Source: Nocardioides jejuensis
GTDB lineage: Bacteria > Actinomycetota > Actinomycetes > Propionibacteriales > Nocardioidaceae
NCBI RefSeq assembly: GCF_004337475.1
Contig: NZ_SJZJ01000002.1
Location: 1-64,000, forward strand
Length of the DNA stretch: 64,000 nt
Direction: 5' to 3'
The notes under the pieces were generated by a model. The model was given only the letters and a program-made list of their open reading frames with translations. It had not been told where the DNA came from and did no database searches. Position 1 is the stretch's first letter. Each line of letters begins with the position of its first letter. Both the position numbers and the translations under genes were made by a program. Of the stretch, positions 50,703 to 61,505 are shown in pieces.

Positions 50703-52013
50703 ATGACGATCGAACAGTTCCAATACGCCGCGTTGGCGCTGGGTGCCGTGGCACTGGGAATGTCGTTCATCATGTCGGTCGGCATCGACCGGACACGGTC
50801 CAACCTGCTCGCCGGACTCTTCGCCGGCACGGTCGGTCTGGCTGTCGCCACCATGCCCGTGTACGCCGACGGCGTCGACGTCGCCCACCCGCAGATGCTC
50901 GCGCGGCTGCAGGGACTCACCGAGTCAGCGGCCATCGCGCTGGCCGGCTTCTACATGCTCAGCCTGCTCGGCTCCTCGGAGGTGCGGGGACCCCGCGCTC
51001 GCGTCGTACGCGCCAGCTCGTGGGCTGCGGTGTTGCTGGCCGGGGTGCATGCCGCCATGGCGATCACGTGGCCGGTCCAGCGCCTCAACGACTACGAGCT
51101 CTCGCTCGGCGAACCCGGCACGCTCTCCACACCGGGATTCTGGCTCTTCGCCGGATTCTGGATCGTCGCGCTGATCGCCTACGCCGTGGGCTGGGGCGGG
51201 CTGGCGGTCGGCGGCCTGGACGCTGCTCAGGAGCGGCGTGCCTTCGCCTTCATGCTCGCGTCGGCGTTCGTCATCGCGGCGACGGCGCTGCCGCCGGTTG
51301 CCGCCGGGATCTGCGTCGCGTGCTGGATCTGTCTCTGCGTCTACGGGCAGCTCGAGTACGCCACGGCCCGGGCCCAGCGCAGCGTCTTCCTCAGCCGCTT
51401 CCTGTCACCCCAGGTCAGCCGGCTCGTCGAGTCGCGGGGCATGGCCGAGGCGATGAAGCCCCACCAGGCCGACCTCACGGTCGTCTGCGCGGACCTGCGC
51501 GGCTTCACGGCGTACTCCGAGGGGGTGCCGTCGCAAGCGGTGGTCGACCTCCTCGCGGACTACTACGACGCGGCTGGAGAGGTGGTGGCGAAGTACGGCG
51601 GCACGATCACCAACTACGCCGGCGACGGAATCCTGATCCTTGTCGGTGCACCGATCGCCGACCCCCAGCACGCGGCCACCGGCCTGGCCCTCGCACGCGA
51701 GCTGCTCACCGCCGTCGAGCCAGTGATCGGACGCTGGGAGACGCGGCTCCACCCGCTCGGGCTCGGCGTCGGGCTGGCCAGCGGGCGGGTCACTGTCGGT
51801 GCGATCGCCGCCGAGACCCGCATGGAGTACACCGCGATCGGCATGCCGGTGAACCTCGCAGCGCGGCTCTGCTCCCACGCTGCAGCCGGCGAAGTGCTCC
51901 TCGACGCGGCCGCCGCCGGCCTCTGCCCCAGCGAAGCCGTGCAACTGCACGGCGAGCTGCATGTGAAGGGTTTCACCGACCTGCAGCTGGTCTACGCCGT
52001 AGCACCGTCCTGA
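50703..52013 (+). CDS. Membrane-bound class III adenylate/guanylate cyclase
   Basis: 436 residues. About six hydrophobic helices (residues ~5-210) precede a class III cyclase domain with a metal-binding Asp in VCADLRGFTAYSEG, NYAGDGILI (second Asp) and GMPVNLAARL, which supplies the transition-state Asn and Arg. It should make cAMP or cGMP, with the membrane part as sensor or anchor. ATG at 50703 begins right after the short leader. Confidence 0.85.
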   Translation: MTIEQFQYAALALGAVALGMSFIMSVGIDRTRSNLLAGLFAGTVGLAVATMPVYADGVDVAHPQMLARLQGLTESAAIALAGFYMLSLLGSSEVRGPRARVVRASSWAAVLLAGVHAAMAITWPVQRLNDYELSLGEPGTLSTPGFWLFAGFWIVALIAYAVGWGGLAVGGLDAAQERRAFAFMLASAFVIAATALPPVAAGICVACWICLCVYGQLEYATARAQRSVFLSRFLSPQVSRLVESRGMAEAMKPHQADLTVVCADLRGFTAYSEGVPSQAVVDLLADYYDAAGEVVAKYGGTITNYAGDGILILVGAPIADPQHAATGLALARELLTAVEPVIGRWETRLHPLGLGVGLASGRVTVGAIAAETRMEYTAIGMPVNLAARLCSHAAAGEVLLDAAAAGLCPSEAVQLHGELHVKGFTDLQLVYAVAPS

Positions 52014-52040
52014 CCCTCGACACCACCAACCGGACGCGCC

Positions 52041-53297
52041 ATGGTGATGGCCATGACCATGCTCCCGTCGCGCAGGTTCCTCGCACCGCTGGCCGCAGCC
52101 GCGTTCCTCGTCGGCCCGGCGGTCCCGACGGCCACGGCCGCCACCGGCCTCACGTTCCGGGTCACGACGACCGCCGACCAGATCGACGCCCGCCCCGGCG
52201 ACGGCGTCTGCCGCACAGCCGCGGGCACTTGCTCCCTGCGCGCGGCCATGATCGAGGCCGACTTCCATCCGACGCAGCGCACCACGATCCAGATGCCGGC
52301 GGGTCACTTCACCATCACGCGCGGTCCGCTCCTGCCGATCGTCAACGCCTCACCGTCGCTGGCGGGACCGTTCATGGTCCTGAGCAACGTCACGGTGCGC
52401 GGTGCCGGCGCCCGGCAGACCGTGATCGACGGCAACGGCCTCGACCGGATCTTCACAGTCGCGCCGCCCTGGGTGACCCTCGACCTCAGTGACGTGACCC
52501 TGACCGGCGGCATCGCACGCGAGCGTGAGCTCGTCGTCGTCACCGGCGGTGGAGCGATCGCCAACCAGGGTCATCTCGTCCTGCACCGCGTCACCGTCCA
52601 GGGCAACCGCGCGGACTATGGCGGCGGCATCTTCAACACGCCGTCGGCGCGGGCCGAAATCTACGACAGCTCGATCCTCGACAACATCGCCAACCGCGAG
52701 GGCGGGGGCATCCGCTTCGACGCCGCGGGGACCCTCGTCAACTCGACCGTCGCGCGCAACCGCGTTCTCGCCAGCTGCTGCCCGGGCGGCTCGTTCGACG
52801 GGAGCCTGGTTGGCGAGGGCGGCGGCATCGACACCCGCGGCGCGGGGCCGGTGACGATCATCAGCTCGACCATCGTGGACAACCACGCGGCCACCGGCGG
52901 CGGTGGGCTCAACGCTGCGACCGGCTACCAGGGCAACCCGGGCGGCTTGCTCCCCGCCATCGGCGGCAAGGTGACCGTCCGCAACACCGTCATCGCGCGC
53001 AACACCTCCGACAGCGGCGCCGCGAACTGCAAGCACACCGTCGCGCCGCTCGTCTCGCTCGGTCACAACCTCGAGGACGCCTCGTCCTGCCCGTTCACCG
53101 CGGTGGGCGACGTACGCGGCACGGACCCGCAGCTCGTTGGTCCGGCCGACTTCGGTGGTCCGACCGACACCTATCTCCCCGCGCAGACGAGCCCGCTGCT
53201 CGCGGCGGCGACGGCCGGGCCGGCGTACGACCAGCGCGGTGTGCCGCGTCCGGCCAGCTGCACGATCGGAGCCGTCGAGGGCTCCTCGCCGATCTGA
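52041..53297 (+). CDS. Secreted CSLREA-type beta-helix protein
   Basis: 418 residues. After a signal peptide (FLAPLAAAAFLVGPAVP, cut near TATA) comes the CSLREA-like start (GDGVCRTAAGTCSLRAAMIEA), then a parallel right-handed beta-helix with the repeated rungs GGGAIANQGHLVLHRVTVQG, GGGIFNTPSARAEIYDSSIL and GGGGLNAATGYQG. A choice-of-anchor-like end is present. It is probably exported and binds or cleaves a polysaccharide; function unknown. In-frame Met codons at 52047 or 52053 are alternative starts. Confidence 0.8.
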   Translation: MVMAMTMLPSRRFLAPLAAAAFLVGPAVPTATAATGLTFRVTTTADQIDARPGDGVCRTAAGTCSLRAAMIEADFHPTQRTTIQMPAGHFTITRGPLLPIVNASPSLAGPFMVLSNVTVRGAGARQTVIDGNGLDRIFTVAPPWVTLDLSDVTLTGGIARERELVVVTGGGAIANQGHLVLHRVTVQGNRADYGGGIFNTPSARAEIYDSSILDNIANREGGGIRFDAAGTLVNSTVARNRVLASCCPGGSFDGSLVGEGGGIDTRGAGPVTIISSTIVDNHAATGGGGLNAATGYQGNPGGLLPAIGGKVTVRNTVIARNTSDSGAANCKHTVAPLVSLGHNLEDASSCPFTAVGDVRGTDPQLVGPADFGGPTDTYLPAQTSPLLAAATAGPAYDQRGVPRPASCTIGAVEGSSPI

Positions 53298-53307
53298 CTG
53301 CTCAGAC

Positions 53308-54270
53308 TCAGCGCGTGATCAGCGGGTCGATCGCGACAGCGACGAAGAGCAGCGAGAGATACAGGTTGGAGTGGTGGAAGAGCCGCATCGGCTTGATCAC
53401 CGACAGCTCCTCGGTGCCCTTGGCGCGGTGCGCCATGCGGTGCGCCTCCACGAGGAAGACAACGCCGAGCACGAGCGCGGCGGCCGGGTAGAACCAGCCC
53501 AGGTTGCCGATGGGCCACAGTGCCAGCGAGGTCGCGACCATCACCCACGAGTAGAGGACGATCTGGCGCCCCACCTCGGCGGCCGGCTTCACGACGGGCA
53601 GCATCGGCACGTCGACGTTCGCGTAGTCCTCGCGGTAGCGCAGCGCCAGCGCCCAGGTGTGCGGCGGCGTCCAGAAGAAGACCACGAGGAACAGGATGAC
53701 CGGCGTCCACGCGAGGTGGCCCGTGACCGCGGTCCAGCCGATGAGCGCCGGGAAGCAGCCGGCGATGCCGCCCCACACGATGTTCTGCGTGGTGCGGCGC
53801 TTGAGGAGCATCGTGTAGATGAACACGTAGAACGCGTTGGCACCGATCGACAGCTCCGCGGAGAGCGGGTTGACCCCGAACCACAGGATCACGGTCGACA
53901 GCACGGCGAGCACGGTCGCGAAGATCAGCGCACCCCGCGCACCCACGAGGTGGCGCGGCAGCGCACGGCGGCGCGTGCGACGCATCTGCTCGTCGATGTC
54001 ACGGTCGTAGACACAGTTGTACGCCGAGGCGGAGCCGGCGCTCAGCGTGCCACCGATGACCGTCCAGACGACGAGCATCAGGTCCGGGATGCCACGCGCG
54101 GCGAAGAACATCACCGGCACGGTGGTCAGGAGCAGCAGCTCGATGACGCGGGGCTTGGTGAGCCCGACGTACGCAGCGACCACGTCCTTGAACGTCGCGG
54201 GTCCGTCGTCGGTCGTCACAGCCGGAAGGGGCTGGTCCACGCCCGGGGCGGGCTGGTCGACGTACGTCAC
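53308..54270 (-). CDS. ctaB: Protohaem IX farnesyltransferase (haem O synthase)
   Basis: 320-residue prenyltransferase with about nine helices. The Asp-rich catalytic motif [20 protein letters not shown] and the second motif region ([17 protein letters not shown]) are intact. It makes haem O for ctaA. The start is taken as GTG at 54270 with AGAGG upstream. It is divergent from tkt, a synteny common in actinobacteria. Confidence 0.93.
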   Translation of the reverse strand: MTYVDQPAPGVDQPLPAVTTDDGPATFKDVVAAYVGLTKPRVIELLLLTTVPVMFFAARGIPDLMLVVWTVIGGTLSAGSASAYNCVYDRDIDEQMRRTRRRALPRHLVGARGALIFATVLAVLSTVILWFGVNPLSAELSIGANAFYVFIYTMLLKRRTTQNIVWGGIAGCFPALIGWTAVTGHLAWTPVILFLVVFFWTPPHTWALALRYREDYANVDVPMLPVVKPAAEVGRQIVLYSWVMVATSLALWPIGNLGWFYPAAALVLGVVFLVEAHRMAHRAKGTEELSVIKPMRLFHHSNLYLSLLFVAVAIDPLITR

Positions 54271-54389
54271 GGGAACCTCTGGGGAACGGGGTGGGATGCG
54301 GGTCGAGTCTAACGGCACGACCGACTAGGCTCGGACTCGTTGCCGAGACCGGGCAACGTGCCGATCGTCACCCTCAGGAGAGGACCCTC

Positions 54390-56507
54390 GTGAGCCCCGC
54401 TGCCACCCCGCTGGACTGGACCGATCTCGACCGGCAGGCGGTGGACACCGCACGTGTGCTCGCGATGGACGCCGTGCAGAAGGTCGGCAACGGCCACCCG
54501 GGCACCGCGATGAGCCTCGCCCCGGTGGCGTACCTGCTCTACCAGAAGGTCATGCGGCACAACCCGGCTGACACCTCCTGGATCGGCCGCGACCGCTTCG
54601 TCCTCTCGTGTGGCCACTCCTCGCTCACGCAGTACGTCCAGCTCTACCTGGGCGGCTTCGGTCTCGAGCTCGAGGACCTCAAGGCGTTCCGCACGTGGGG
54701 CTCCAAGACCCCCGGCCACCCGGAGTACGGCCACACCGCCGGCGTCGAGACGACCACCGGCCCGCTCGGCCAGGGCATCGCCACGGCGGTCGGCATGGCG
54801 ATGGCCGCGCGCCGCGAGAAGGGCCTCTTCCACCCGGACGCCGTCGACACGGCCTCGCCGTTCGACCACGACATCTACGTCATCGCCTCTGACGGCGACC
54901 TGCAGGAGGGCGTCTCCGCGGAGGCCTCCTCGATCGCCGGCCACCAGCAGCTCGGCAACCTCACCGTCATCTACGACGCCAACCGCATCTCCATCGAGGG
55001 CGACACCGACGTGTCGTTCTCCGAGGACGTGGCGGCGCGCTACGCGGCGTACGGCTGGGACGTGCACCACATCGACTGGACCAAGGGCGGCAACCACGCC
55101 GACGGCGCCGGCTACCACGAGGACGTCGAGGCGCTCTACGCCGCGATCCAGGCCGGCCGCGAGGTCACGGACAAGCCGACCCTGATCGTGCTCAACACGA
55201 TCATCGCGTGGCCCGCGCCCAATGCGCAGAACACCGAGGCCTCCCACGGCTCCGCGCTCGGCGATGCCGAGGTCGCGGCCACCAAGAAGCTGCTCGGCTT
55301 CGACCCCGAGCAGACCTTCGAGGTCCCGGCCGCGGTGCTCGAGCACTCCCGCAGCCTCGTCGCCCGCGGCAAGGAGGCCGAGCAGGCCTGGGCCAAGGAG
55401 TACGACGCCTGGGCCGCCGCTCACCCCGCCGAGCTCGCGATCCTCGAGCGCACCAAGACCCGCGCCCTGCCTGCGGGCCTCGCCGACGTGCTGCCGACGT
55501 TCCCGGCCGACGCGAAGGGCGTTGCCACCCGCGCCGCGTCCGGCAAGGTCATCAACGCCATCGCGCCGCTGATGCCGGAGCTGTGGGGCGGCTCGGCCGA
55601 CCTCGCCGGCTCCAACAACACCACGATTTCCGACGCCCCGTCGTTCCTGCCGGCCGCGCACGCGACGCACGACTGGAAGGCCGACCCGTACGCCGGTCGC
55701 GTGCTGCACTTCGGCATCCGCGAGCACGCCATGGGCGCCATCCAGAACGGCATCACGCTGCACGGCGGCACCCGCGTCTTCGCGGGCACGTTCCTCCAGT
55801 TCGCCGACTACATGCGTCCGGCGGTCCGCCTCGCCGCGCTCATGAAGGCGCCGGCGATCTACGTCTGGACCCACGACTCCGTCGGTCTCGGCGAGGACGG
55901 CCCGACCCACCAGCCGATCGAGCACGCCGCGGCGCTGCGCGCGATCCCGCACCTCGACGTCGTCCGCCCGGCCGACGCCAACGAGACCGCAGCTGCCTGG
56001 CTGACGATCCTCGGCCACACCGACCGCCCGGCCGGTCTGCTGCTGAGCCGCCAGAACCTCCCGACGTTCCCCCGTGGCGAGCAGGGCTTCTCCACGACGG
56101 ACGACGTCGCCAAGGGCGGCTACGTCCTGATCGACGCCGACGGCGGCGAGCCCGACGTGATCCTGATGGGCACTGGCTCCGAGGTGCAGCTGGCCGTCGC
56201 AGCCCGCGAGCAGCTGGCGGCGAAGGGCATCAACGCCCGCGTCGTCTCGCTCCCCTGCATCGAGTGGTTCAACGCCCAGACGCAGGCCTACCGCGACTCC
56301 GTCATCCCGCCGATCGTCAAGGCCCGTGTCTCCGTCGAGGCGGGCATCGCCCAGGGCTGGCGCGAGCTGGTCGGCGACCACGGCCGGATCGTGTCGATCG
56401 AGACCTTCGGTGCGTCGGCGTCGGCCGAGCGCATGTTCGCGGAGTACGGCATCACTGCCGAGGCGGTCGTCCGCGCCGCCGAGGACAGCATCGCCGCCAC
56501 CGCCTGA
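54390..56507 (+). CDS. tkt: Transketolase
   Basis: 705-residue thiamine diphosphate enzyme of the non-oxidative pentose phosphate pathway. [20 protein letters not shown] is the N-terminal signature, [17 protein letters not shown] ThDP/Mg site reads [10 protein letters not shown], and the pyrimidine domain has [22 protein letters not shown] at 54390 follows CAGGAGAGG. It leads tkt-tal-pgi-pgl. Confidence 0.96.
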   Translation: MSPAATPLDWTDLDRQAVDTARVLAMDAVQKVGNGHPGTAMSLAPVAYLLYQKVMRHNPADTSWIGRDRFVLSCGHSSLTQYVQLYLGGFGLELEDLKAFRTWGSKTPGHPEYGHTAGVETTTGPLGQGIATAVGMAMAARREKGLFHPDAVDTASPFDHDIYVIASDGDLQEGVSAEASSIAGHQQLGNLTVIYDANRISIEGDTDVSFSEDVAARYAAYGWDVHHIDWTKGGNHADGAGYHEDVEALYAAIQAGREVTDKPTLIVLNTIIAWPAPNAQNTEASHGSALGDAEVAATKKLLGFDPEQTFEVPAAVLEHSRSLVARGKEAEQAWAKEYDAWAAAHPAELAILERTKTRALPAGLADVLPTFPADAKGVATRAASGKVINAIAPLMPELWGGSADLAGSNNTTISDAPSFLPAAHATHDWKADPYAGRVLHFGIREHAMGAIQNGITLHGGTRVFAGTFLQFADYMRPAVRLAALMKAPAIYVWTHDSVGLGEDGPTHQPIEHAAALRAIPHLDVVRPADANETAAAWLTILGHTDRPAGLLLSRQNLPTFPRGEQGFSTTDDVAKGGYVLIDADGGEPDVILMGTGSEVQLAVAAREQLAAKGINARVVSLPCIEWFNAQTQAYRDSVIPPIVKARVSVEAGIAQGWRELVGDHGRIVSIETFGASASAERMFAEYGITAEAVVRAAEDSIAATA

Positions 56508-56538
56508 TCCAGACCCCGCTACACGAGGAGCAAGACTC

Positions 56539-57639
56539 ATGTCCGCACGTCTCGAAGCACTCTCCGCAGCCGGTGTCTCCATCTGGCTCGACGACCTCTC
56601 CCGCGAGCGTCTCGAGACGGGCAACCTCGCCGACCTCGTCGCGACGTCGTCGGTCGTCGGTGTCACCACCAACCCGACGATCTTCGCCGGCGCCCTCTCC
56701 AACGGAGAGCGCTACACCGCCCAGCTGCGTGAGGTCGCTGCCGCGAGCGGCACGGCCGCGGACGCGATCTTCGCGCTCACGACCGAGGACGTCCGCAACG
56801 CCTGCGACGTGCTCCGCCCGGTCTACGACGAGGACGCCTTCGACGGCCGTGTCTCGATCGAGGTCGAGCCCGGTCTGGCCATGGACACCGACGGCACGAT
56901 CACGCAAGCGCGTGAGCTCTGGCAGGCGGTCAGTCGGCCCAACGTGATGATCAAGATCCCGGCGACGAAGCCCGGCCTGCCGGCCATCACGGCCGCCATC
57001 GCTGCGGGCATCAGCGTCAACGTGACCCTGATCTTCAGCAACGAGCGATACCGCGAGGTCATGGACGCCTACCTGACCGGTCTCGAGCGGGCCGTCGAGG
57101 CAGGCATCGACATCTCGACGATCCACTCCGTCGCGTCGTTCTTCGTCTCGCGCGTGGACTCGGAGGTCGACAAGCGCCTCGACGCCATCGGCAGCTCCGA
57201 GGCGACGGCGCTCAAGGGCAAGGCCGCGCTCGCCAACGCCTGGGCCGCGTACGCCGCGTACCAGGAGGTCTTTGGCAGCGAGCGCTTCGCGGCGCTCGCC
57301 GGCGCCAACGTGCAGCGTCCGCTGTGGGCGTCCACGGGCGTCAAGGACCCGGCGTACCCGGACACGTTGTATGTCAGCGAGCTCGTGGTCGACGGCTGCG
57401 TCAACACGATGCCGGAGAAGACCATGCAGGCCTTCGCCGACCACGGTGAGGTCACGGGCGACACCGTCACCGGACGCGGCACCGAGGCGGACGAGGTGTT
57501 CGCCGCCCTGGCCGCGGTCGGCATCGACTTCGACGACGTCCTCGAGGTGCTCGAGCGCGAAGGCGTGGAGAAGTTCGACGTGTCGTGGGGCGAGCTCGTC
57601 GACACCGTCACGGCGCAGCTGGCGGCGGTCGCCCAGTGA
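56539..57639 (+). CDS. tal: Transaldolase
   Basis: 366-residue transaldolase of the longer actinobacterial type. [14 protein letters not shown] starts the barrel, the Schiff-base Lys is in [10 protein letters not shown], and [11 protein letters not shown] reads [10 protein letters not shown]. An ACACGAGGAG site precedes the ATG. Its stop overlaps the pgi start (GTGA). Confidence 0.95.
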   Translation: MSARLEALSAAGVSIWLDDLSRERLETGNLADLVATSSVVGVTTNPTIFAGALSNGERYTAQLREVAAASGTAADAIFALTTEDVRNACDVLRPVYDEDAFDGRVSIEVEPGLAMDTDGTITQARELWQAVSRPNVMIKIPATKPGLPAITAAIAAGISVNVTLIFSNERYREVMDAYLTGLERAVEAGIDISTIHSVASFFVSRVDSEVDKRLDAIGSSEATALKGKAALANAWAAYAAYQEVFGSERFAALAGANVQRPLWASTGVKDPAYPDTLYVSELVVDGCVNTMPEKTMQAFADHGEVTGDTVTGRGTEADEVFAALAAVGIDFDDVLEVLEREGVEKFDVSWGELVDTVTAQLAAVAQ

Positions 57640-59309
57640 GCAAGCGGCCGCCGGTCGACGCCACCCTGACGACCGCGTGGCAGGAGCTCAGCCAGCACGC
57701 GACGGCGTTCCAGCCGGACCTGCGCGGCTGGTTCGCCGCGGACGCCGGCCGCGTCGAGCGGATGACGCTCGACGCCGCTGACCTGCACGTCGACCTGTCG
57801 AAGAGCCTGGTCACGCCGGAGATCGCGCAGACCCTGCTCGACCTCGCGGAGCAGGTGGGGCTGGCCGAGCGTCGCGACGCGATGTTCAGCGGCGAGCGGA
57901 TCAACGTCACGGAGAACCGCGCTGTCCTGCATACCGCGCTGCGCGCTCCCGCCGACGCGACGGTGATGGTCGACGGCAAGAACATCGTCGCCGACGTCCA
58001 TGCCGCGCTCGAGCACATGTACCACTTCGCGACCGAGGTCCGTTCGGGTGAGTGGAAGGGCATCACCGGCCGCCGGATCCGCACCGTCGTCAACATCGGC
58101 ATCGGCGGCTCCGACCTCGGTCCGATGATGGCGTACGAGGCCCTCGCGCCGTACCGCCACCTGGACCTCGAGTGCCGGTTCATCAGCAACATCGACCCGA
58201 CCGACGCGGCCCGCAAGCTGGCCGACCTCGATCCGGCGTCGACGCTCTTCATCGTGTCCAGCAAGACGTTCAGCACGCTGGAGACGCTCACCAACGCGCG
58301 CCTGTGCCGCGACTGGCTGATCAGCAACCTGCGTGCCCGCGGCCTGATGCGGGTCGACGACAAGGCCGCGATCTCGCGCCACTTCGTCGCGGTGTCGACC
58401 GCTCTCGACAAGGTCGCCGAGTTCGGCATCGACCCGGCCAACGCCTTCGGCTTCTGGGACTGGGTGGGTGGCCGCTACTCGGTCGACTCCACGATCGGCA
58501 CGTCGCTCGCGATCGCCATCGGTCACGACCGCTTCGCGGAGTTCCTCGGCGGCATGCACATGATGGACGAGCACTTCCGGACGGCGCCGATCGAGCGCAA
58601 CGTGCCGGCGCTGATGGGCCTGCTCAACGTCTGGTACCGCAACTTCCTCGACGCCGGCACCCACGCCGTACTCCCCTACTCGCAGCTGCTGCACCGCTTC
58701 CCGGCGTACCTCCAGCAGCTGACGATGGAGTCCAACGGCAAGTCGGTCCGCTGGGACGGCTCCCCGGTCACGTCGGACACCGGCGAGGTCTTCTGGGGCG
58801 AGCCCGGCACCAACGGCCAGCACGCGTTCTACCAGCTGATCCACCAGGGCACGGACCTCGTGCCGGCCGACTTCATCGCGTTCGCCAACCCGGCGTACCC
58901 GCTGGTCGACGGCGAGCAGGACGTGCACGAGCTCTTCCTGGCGAACTTCTTCGCCCAGACCCAGGCGCTCGCCTTCGGCAAGACGGCCGGCGAGGTCCGC
59001 GCGGAGGGTACGCCGGAGCGGATCGTCGCCGCGCGGGTCTTCCCCGGCAACCGCCCGACGACGTCGATCATGGCGCCGGACCTGACCCCGACGGTCCTCG
59101 GCCAGCTGATCGCGCTCTACGAGCACATCACGTTCGTGCAGGGCACGGTCTGGGGCATCGACAGCTTCGACCAGTGGGGCGTCGAGCTCGGCAAGCAGCT
59201 GGCGCAGCAGATCGTTCCCGCCCTGGGTGAGGACGATGAGGCGCTGAAGGCGCAGGACGCGTCCACGCAGGCCCTGATCGACTACTACCACCGGCACCGG
59301 AGCGAGTGA
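57636..59309 (+). CDS. pgi: Glucose-6-phosphate isomerase
   Basis: 557 residues, interconverting glucose-6-phosphate and fructose-6-phosphate. Conserved blocks are [38 protein letters not shown] and the C-terminal [14 protein letters not shown]. The catalytic Glu and His regions are present. Translationally coupled to tal and, unusually, directly to pgl with no zwf or opcA between. Confidence 0.96.
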   Translation: MSKRPPVDATLTTAWQELSQHATAFQPDLRGWFAADAGRVERMTLDAADLHVDLSKSLVTPEIAQTLLDLAEQVGLAERRDAMFSGERINVTENRAVLHTALRAPADATVMVDGKNIVADVHAALEHMYHFATEVRSGEWKGITGRRIRTVVNIGIGGSDLGPMMAYEALAPYRHLDLECRFISNIDPTDAARKLADLDPASTLFIVSSKTFSTLETLTNARLCRDWLISNLRARGLMRVDDKAAISRHFVAVSTALDKVAEFGIDPANAFGFWDWVGGRYSVDSTIGTSLAIAIGHDRFAEFLGGMHMMDEHFRTAPIERNVPALMGLLNVWYRNFLDAGTHAVLPYSQLLHRFPAYLQQLTMESNGKSVRWDGSPVTSDTGEVFWGEPGTNGQHAFYQLIHQGTDLVPADFIAFANPAYPLVDGEQDVHELFLANFFAQTQALAFGKTAGEVRAEGTPERIVAARVFPGNRPTTSIMAPDLTPTVLGQLIALYEHITFVQGTVWGIDSFDQWGVELGKQLAQQIVPALGEDDEALKAQDASTQALIDYYHRHRSE

Positions 59310-60028
59310 TGACCATCTCCGTCGAGGTCTCGGCCGACGCGGCGACGCTCGTCGGCGACGTGGCACGAGCGCTCACCTCTCGCCTGGCTGCCGTGCAGGC
59401 CTCGGGCCGGGTGCCGCGCGTGGTGCTGGCCGGCGGATCGATCATCGAGGAGCTGCACCGCGCCCTCGCCGCGTCACCCGGGGCCGTCGACTGGTCGCGC
59501 GTCGAGTTCTGGTGGGGCGACGAGCGGTACGTCGAGTCGTGGAGCGCCGAGCGCAACTGTCTGGCGGCTTCGCGCGACCTGCTGGGGGTGGTCGGCGCTG
59601 CTGCTGAGCTGGTGCACGTCCCGCCGGCCACCGACTCCGGTCAGCCGGTGCAGGACGCCGCTGCGACGTACGCGCAGGAGTTCCCTGCTGAGGACTTCGA
59701 CGTGGTCCTGCTCGGCATGGGACCGGACGGCCACACCTGCTCGCTCTTCCCGGGCCGCTCCGACGACGTGCTCTCGGCGCGTGACGCTGTCGCCGTCGTC
59801 GACTCCCCCAAGCCTCCGGCCCTGCGGCTCTCCATGACGCCTGCACGTCTGTCTCGCTCGACAGTTGTCTGGCTGGTCGCGTCGGGCTCGGCGAAGGCTG
59901 CGGCTGTGGGCTCGGCGCTGGCGGCTCCGGGCGGCACCGTGGACCCGGTCGAGGTGCCCGCAGTGGCTCCGCGTGGTCGCGAGGCGACCGTGTGGTGGCT
60001 CGACCAGGACGCTGCCGCTCTGCTCTGA
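59309..60028 (+). CDS. pgl: 6-phosphogluconolactonase
   Basis: 239-residue DevB-type lactonase hydrolysing 6-phosphogluconolactone in the oxidative pentose phosphate branch. VLAGGS, FWWGDERYV and the active-site LLGMGPDGHTCSLFPG are clear. The ATG overlaps the pgi stop (TGATG). It is present although the enzyme that makes its substrate, Zwf, is not encoded next to it. Confidence 0.92.
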   Translation: MTISVEVSADAATLVGDVARALTSRLAAVQASGRVPRVVLAGGSIIEELHRALAASPGAVDWSRVEFWWGDERYVESWSAERNCLAASRDLLGVVGAAAELVHVPPATDSGQPVQDAAATYAQEFPAEDFDVVLLGMGPDGHTCSLFPGRSDDVLSARDAVAVVDSPKPPALRLSMTPARLSRSTVVWLVASGSAKAAAVGSALAAPGGTVDPVEVPAVAPRGREATVWWLDQDAAALL

Positions 60029-60124
60029 GGATGGGCGGGGCTGCGAGCGCCGTCCGCGCGGTGCCGGGCGCCGCGCACCGTACCTGACCTGCGGAAACTC
60101 TTTTCCACAGTCGGACATATCGGG

Positions 60125-60152
60125 TCGACATCGAACACACGTTCGATAGAAT
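60125..60152 (+). promoter_or_regulatory. SOS-controlled promoter of the DUF222-HNH gene
   Basis: A -35-like TCGACA (60125-60130), a 16-base spacer TCGAACACACGTTCGA (60131-60146) and a -10-like TAGAAT (60147-60152) are contiguous. The spacer is exactly an actinobacterial LexA/SOS box (GAAC-N4-GTTC with palindromic edges). Start of transcription would fall at or just before the ATG at 60159, so the message is probably leaderless. DNA damage should derepress the gene. Confidence 0.8.
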
Positions 60153-60158
60153 GAGGTC

Positions 60159-61460
60159 ATGACCTCGGCCCCCGAATCCGCCCCCGACGTGCTGGCGTAC
60201 GCGCTCGCCGAACGGCGCGCAGCGGACCACTCCGAGGCCAACGTCTTCCTCGCCGCAGCCACCTGGGCCGACCAGCACACCGCCGACACCCTCGCCCGCG
60301 CCCGCGCCGACTGGGACGAAAAAGCCATGCCCCTGGCCGGCGAAGGCACCCCCGAGGTCGCCGAGTTCTGCATCGCCGAGTTCGCCGCCGTCCTCGGCTT
60401 GACCACTCACGCCGGACGCGCCCTGATCGGCGACGCCCTCGAAACCCGCCACCGCCTGCCCAAGGTCTGGCACCGCGTCACCACCGGCACCCTGCAGGTC
60501 TGGCGTGCCCGACAGATCGCCCACCTCACCTACGGCCTGCCACCCGACGGCGCCACCTACGTCGATGACCACGTCGCCGCGTTCGCCCACCGCATCGGCT
60601 ACGCCGCCCTCCAACGCCTCCTCGAAGAGGCCCGGATCCGGTTCATCGCCGGCTACGAACCCCAAGGCGGCCCCATCCGGCCCGACGGCCGCAAGGTCAC
60701 TATCAAGCTCGGACAGATGTCCACCAACGGCACCGCCGACATCTTCGGCGAGCTCGGCTACGCCGACGCGTGCGACCTCGAACAAGCCCTCGCCCGCCGC
60801 GCCTCCCACCTCGCCGCCGAAGGCGCGATCGGTGAAGGCCTCCCCCTCGACGCCCGCCGCGCCCTCGCCCTCGGCGAAATGGCCCGCGACGACCTCACCC
60901 TCAACCTCACCACCGGCGAACGCTCACCCCGCACCGGCGTAGAGCTCAAGGTCCACGTCAACGCCGACGACCTCACCACCAACCCCACCGGCGCCCCGAA
61001 CACCTCAGGCCTGGCCCGGGTCGAAGGCACCGGCGGCAACGGCGCCTTCATCACCCTCGACACCCTCCGCACCTGGCTGCAGCGACCCGACGCGAAGATC
61101 TCGATGCGCACCGTCATCGACACCACCGCCACCATCCGCGTCGACCAATGGGAAATCCCCGACCGCCTCCGCCACCAGATCACCGAACGCGACGGCACCT
61201 GCCGCTTCCCCCACTGCAACCACCCCGCCAGCACCAGCGACATCGACCACATCACGCCCTACGACGCCGGACCAGACGGATCAGGCGGCCCACCGGGCCA
61301 GACCGCGAGCGACAATCTCGCACCGTGCTGTCGCACCCACCACCGCCTCAAGACCCACGCCGGCTGGAGCTATTCGATGCTTGACCCCGGCCACTACCTC
61401 TGGCGCTCCCCCAACGGCCACCGCTTCCTCGTCACACCCCACGGCACCCGGATCCTCTGA
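60159..61460 (+). CDS. DUF222 (13E12-type) HNH endonuclease
   Basis: 433 residues. The DUF222 domain (~20-300) resembles the mycobacterial 13E12 repeat family; the C-terminus has a complete HNH nuclease with the zinc Cys pair CRFPHC, DIDHITPYD (catalytic His) and CCRTHHRLKTH. The family is thought to be mobile and multi-copy; its job is uncertain. Its promoter carries an SOS box. It sits where the conserved operon ends and marks the start of an accessory region. Confidence 0.88.
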   Translation: MTSAPESAPDVLAYALAERRAADHSEANVFLAAATWADQHTADTLARARADWDEKAMPLAGEGTPEVAEFCIAEFAAVLGLTTHAGRALIGDALETRHRLPKVWHRVTTGTLQVWRARQIAHLTYGLPPDGATYVDDHVAAFAHRIGYAALQRLLEEARIRFIAGYEPQGGPIRPDGRKVTIKLGQMSTNGTADIFGELGYADACDLEQALARRASHLAAEGAIGEGLPLDARRALALGEMARDDLTLNLTTGERSPRTGVELKVHVNADDLTTNPTGAPNTSGLARVEGTGGNGAFITLDTLRTWLQRPDAKISMRTVIDTTATIRVDQWEIPDRLRHQITERDGTCRFPHCNHPASTSDIDHITPYDAGPDGSGGPPGQTASDNLAPCCRTHHRLKTHAGWSYSMLDPGHYLWRSPNGHRFLVTPHGTRIL

Positions 61461-61505
61461 GAAGTCCGGGCCGCGGGCCTGCGTTCGTCGCACTACCGTG
61501 GCGCT

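Noticed and set aside
54309..56702. 797-codon leftward open frame opposite tkt
   Set aside because: Antisense shadow of transketolase, which has every expected motif.
57069..59366. 765-codon leftward open frame opposite tal and pgi
   Set aside because: Antisense shadow; low-complexity Arg/Val/Asp sequence with no motif.
60101..60109. DnaA-box-like TTTTCCACA upstream of the HNH gene
   Set aside because: A single nine-base degenerate match is expected by chance, and there is no cluster that would suggest an origin.
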